A DNA stretch of 7,274 nt, from positions 1 to 7,274 of the forward strand of contig JAODAY010000397.1 of NCBI GenBank assembly GCA_025463665.1. The letters are read 5' to 3'. The notes under the pieces are model-generated. The model was not told where the DNA came from, did not search any database, and saw only the letters and a program-made list of their open reading frames with translations. Position 1 is the stretch's first letter; each line of letters opens with the position of its first letter. Positions 5,851 to 7,274 of the stretch are shown piece by piece. This stretch comes from Microbacteriaceae bacterium (GTDB lineage Bacteria; Actinomycetota; Actinomycetes; Actinomycetales; Microbacteriaceae). The position numbers and the translations under genes were made by a program.

Positions 5851-6120
5851 TTATCGACGCAGGCCGAGACGCTCGATGAGCGTACGGTAGCGCGTGATGT
5901 CAACGTCAGACAGGTAGCCGAGCAAGCGACGACGCTGGCCGACCAGCAGAAGCAGTCCACGACGTGAGTGGTGGTCGTGCTTGTGCTCTTTCAAGTGCTC
6001 GGTGAGGTCCTTGATGCGCGCGGTCAGCATAGCGACCTGCACTTCGGGGCTTCCCGTGTCACCTGGGTGAGTGGCGAACTCGTCGATGATTGCTTTCTTG
6101 GCATCTGGTGCTAAAGGCAT
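5851..6120 (-). CDS. rpsO: 30S ribosomal protein S15
   Basis: The 89-residue product is exactly the usual S15 length and carries its conserved core: [17 protein letters not shown] (20-36), [17 protein letters not shown] (39-55), and [12 protein letters not shown] (59-70), ending [14 protein letters not shown]15 is a primary 16S rRNA-binding protein that nucleates the central platform of the small subunit; the [10 protein letters not shown] segment is part of its rRNA-binding surface. The ATG at 6120 is preceded by GGGAAAGGGG about 7 nt upstream; an open extension of 36 codons is not part of the protein. It has its own leader and a terminator just downstream. Unusually, pnp does not follow: two further genes come next on the same strand, and pnp is 5.8 kb away. 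Confidence 0.97.
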   Translation of the reverse strand: MPLAPDAKKAIIDEFATHPGDTGSPEVQVAMLTARIKDLTEHLKEHKHDHHSRRGLLLLVGQRRRLLGYLSDVDITRYRTLIERLGLRR

Positions 6121-6184
6121 AGATGACCCCTTTCCCTCGTTGCGCGGTGCCCTGTGGCGAATGCCCGAGCTCTCTTTATCCGCG

Positions 6185-6197
6185 GCCGTTCTACGGC
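6185..6197 (-). promoter_or_regulatory. Small hairpin in the rpsO leader
   Basis: GCCG (6185-6188) and CGGC (6194-6197) enclose a 5-nt loop about 65 nt upstream of the rpsO start. S15 autoregulates its own mRNA through structured leaders in several bacterial groups, with different structures in each. The stem here is short, so assignment as an S15-binding element is speculative. Confidence 0.25.
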
Positions 6198-6206
6198 AAC
6201 CTTGGG

Positions 6207-6215
6207 AGTTTAGCA
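6207..6215 (-). promoter_or_regulatory. Candidate extended -10 promoter of rpsO
   Basis: TGCTAAACT on the minus strand combines an extended TGN with the TANNNT hexamer TAAACT. Transcription from it would start near 6200, giving an 80-nt leader with a small hairpin inside it. It lies between the VOC gene stop and rpsO, in the right place for a dedicated rpsO promoter. No -35 match is evident. Confidence 0.4.
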
Positions 6216-6227
6216 GGTTTGGCCCCA

Positions 6228-6638
6228 TCAGGCGGCGGGTGCCTGCGCTACCCGCACGGTGTTGCCCGAGGGGTCACGGAACGCGCAGTCGCGCGGTCCC
6301 CACGGTTGGTCGATCGGTTCCTGGAGCACCTCCGCACCAGAGGCGCGCAGCCGTTCGAAGGTCGCGTCGAGGTCGTCGGCGCGGAAGACCATCATGGGAA
6401 GGACTCCCTTGGTGAGGAGTTCCTGAAGGGCGTCGCCGTCGGCCTGCGACCGGCCCGCGTGGGGCACCGAGAGCACGATGTCGAGGCCCGGCTGGGCGTC
6501 GCTGCCCATGGTGACCCAGCGGAAGCCGCCGGAGGCGACGTCGTTGCGAACCCGGAGCCCGAGGGCATCGCCGTAAAAGGCCATCGACTCGTCGACGTCG
6601 TTGACGGTGATGTTGCAGTACTGCAGTGAGGTTGTCAT
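6228..6638 (-). CDS. VOC (glyoxalase/bleomycin-resistance-like) family protein
   Basis: At 136 residues it has the normal size of a single two-module vicinal-oxygen-chelate protein. Module one: [20 protein letters not shown] (5-24) with GLRVRND; module two: [20 protein letters not shown] (82-101), then [20 protein letters not shown] (103-122) and PSGNTVRV. The position that is usually a metal-binding His at the start of strand one is Cys-Asn (YCN), so the classical glyoxalase I metal site looks incomplete; a binding or sequestering role, or a different enzyme of the superfamily, is possible. Substrate unknown. Its ATG lies 10 bp after the stop of the AraC-type gene on the same strand, a typical two-gene operon; a GAGG is present but close to the ATG. 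Confidence 0.85.
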   Translation of the reverse strand: MTTSLQYCNITVNDVDESMAFYGDALGLRVRNDVASGGFRWVTMGSDAQPGLDIVLSVPHAGRSQADGDALQELLTKGVLPMMVFRADDLDATFERLRASGAEVLQEPIDQPWGPRDCAFRDPSGNTVRVAQAPAA

Positions 6639-6648
6639 GACCTCGACG

Positions 6649-7113
6649 TTAGGCCGCGGCCCCCGTGAGCGCTTCTTCGATCCTGCTCGGTCGATCGGGC
6701 GCGTGGGGCTGCGCCGCCGCGCGGCGGGGGCGCGTGTGCGTTTTCGCGACGCAGGAGGGCATCGCGGCGACCGCGGAGTGAGTGCGGTCGCGGTAGACGC
6801 TCGGCGTCTCCCCCACCACCTCGGTGAACCGGGAGCTGAACGAACCGAGCGAGGTGCAGCCGACCGCCATGCACGCGTCGGTCACGCTCGAGCCCGAACG
6901 CAGCAGCGCCATCGCGCGCTCGATGCGGCGGGTCATGAGGTGGTTGTACGGCGTCTCGCCGTAGGTGGCACGGAATCGGCGCGAGAAATGTGCGGGCGAC
7001 ATGAGCGCCGCGCGGGCCATGGTCGGCACGTCGAGCGGGTGGGCGTACTCGCGGTCGATGAGGTCGCGGGCACGTCGCAGGTGGGCGAGATTCTCCAGCT
7101 CCTGCGGGGTCAT
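6649..7113 (-). CDS. AraC-family DNA-binding transcriptional regulator, DNA-binding domain only
   Basis: The 154-residue product contains the complete AraC-type double helix-turn-helix domain at about 8-110: first HTH VPTMARAALMSPAHFSRRFR (29-48) with the conserved GETPYNHLMTRRIERAM (52-68), second HTH VTDACMAVGCTSLGSFSSRF (77-96) followed by VVGETPSVYR. It has no N-terminal ligand-sensing domain. The last 40 residues are a basic, Ala/Pro-rich tail of unknown role. It probably regulates itself and the VOC gene starting 10 bp downstream; pairs of a short AraC protein with a VOC protein recur in Actinobacteria (recollection). The ATG lacks a good Shine-Dalgarno, and a TANNNT hexamer lies 6 nt upstream. 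Confidence 0.9.
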   Translation of the reverse strand: MTPQELENLAHLRRARDLIDREYAHPLDVPTMARAALMSPAHFSRRFRATYGETPYNHLMTRRIERAMALLRSGSSVTDACMAVGCTSLGSFSSRFTEVVGETPSVYRDRTHSAVAAMPSCVAKTHTRPRRAAAQPHAPDRPSRIEEALTGAAA

Positions 7114-7119
7114 GCTGCG

Positions 7120-7125
7120 AACCTA
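7120..7125 (-). promoter_or_regulatory. Candidate -10 element for leaderless AraC-type gene
   Basis: TAGGTT on the minus strand ends 6 nt before the ATG of the AraC-type gene. With no proper ribosome-binding site, this fits a leaderless transcript. A -35 match is poor. Confidence 0.35.
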
Positions 7126-7215
7126 GCACTCGGCTTCTCCCGCTCGAAAGGCCTTTTCCCGGAGTCATCCTCAGCGCGTTTCTGCCACGCATCGTGAGTT
7201 TCGTCAAGGGCGCGC

Positions 7216-7258
7216 GCACCATGGCGAACCACTGGACACTGGGGCGATGGTGCCTTTT
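7216..7258 (+). terminator. Possible plus-strand hairpin with T-run near the window edge
   Basis: GCACCAT (7216-7222) and ATGGTGC (7247-7253) are perfect 7-bp arms around a 24-nt partly self-complementary loop, followed on the plus strand by CTTTT. No plus-strand gene ends just before it in this window, so it may be an intergenic hairpin or operator rather than a working terminator. The rest of 7114-7274 shows no gene. Confidence 0.25.
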
Positions 7259-7274
7259 AGCTCTCCATCACTCG

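Noticed and set aside
6601..7197. Plus-strand open frame opposite the AraC-type gene
   Set aside because: Arg-rich antisense translation; the minus-strand helix-turn-helix domain is clear.
1..7274. Mobile element explaining the insertion between rpsO and pnp
   Set aside because: No transposase, integrase, terminal inverted repeats or target-site duplications were visible.

Overview
The window is GC-rich throughout and is densely packed with short, mostly minus-strand bacterial genes. Ribosomal protein S15 (rpsO), the first codons of polynucleotide phosphorylase (pnp), a CE1758-type luciferase-like monooxygenase, frequent GTG starts and at least two starts with a -10-like hexamer only 6-7 nt upstream (leaderless style) all point to a high-GC actinobacterium. 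The protein set looks most like Microbacteriaceae or related Micrococcales; that placement is inference, and no species is claimed. I see no insertion sequence, tRNA, rRNA, CRISPR array or phage gene.

Layout, from the right end in the main (minus) direction of transcription: an AraC-type DNA-binding protein and a VOC/glyoxalase-like protein form a tight two-gene unit (about 7113-6228). Next is rpsO (6120-5851), with its own leader and a convincing intrinsic terminator (5757-5800). After the terminator come a small conserved-looking soluble protein (5691-5260) and a pol-beta-fold nucleotidyltransferase (5227-4421), probably co-transcribed. A single plus-strand gene (3732-4409, catalase-like-fold protein) converges on the nucleotidyltransferase and diverges from a FUSC-type multi-pass membrane protein (3611-2550). 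To its left lie a short, apparently frameshifted gene remnant (about 2489-2278), a cysteine-containing lipoprotein (2216-1581), the luciferase-like monooxygenase (1486-359), a 294-bp non-coding stretch, and the start of pnp (64 to the window edge).

The main point of genome organisation is that rpsO and pnp, adjacent in very many bacteria, are on the same strand and in the usual order here but are separated by about 5.8 kb of unrelated accessory genes. The rpsO terminator and the separate leader in front of pnp fit independent transcription of the two. The genes in between do not form an obvious single pathway; they look like individual accessory functions (redox enzyme, membrane protein, lipoprotein, nucleotidyltransferase). 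I did not find a clear multi-gene novel system. The most worthwhile leads are the split rpsO/pnp locus, the gene remnant, the catalase-like protein without the usual haem-ligand region, and the uncharacterised lipoprotein and small protein families.
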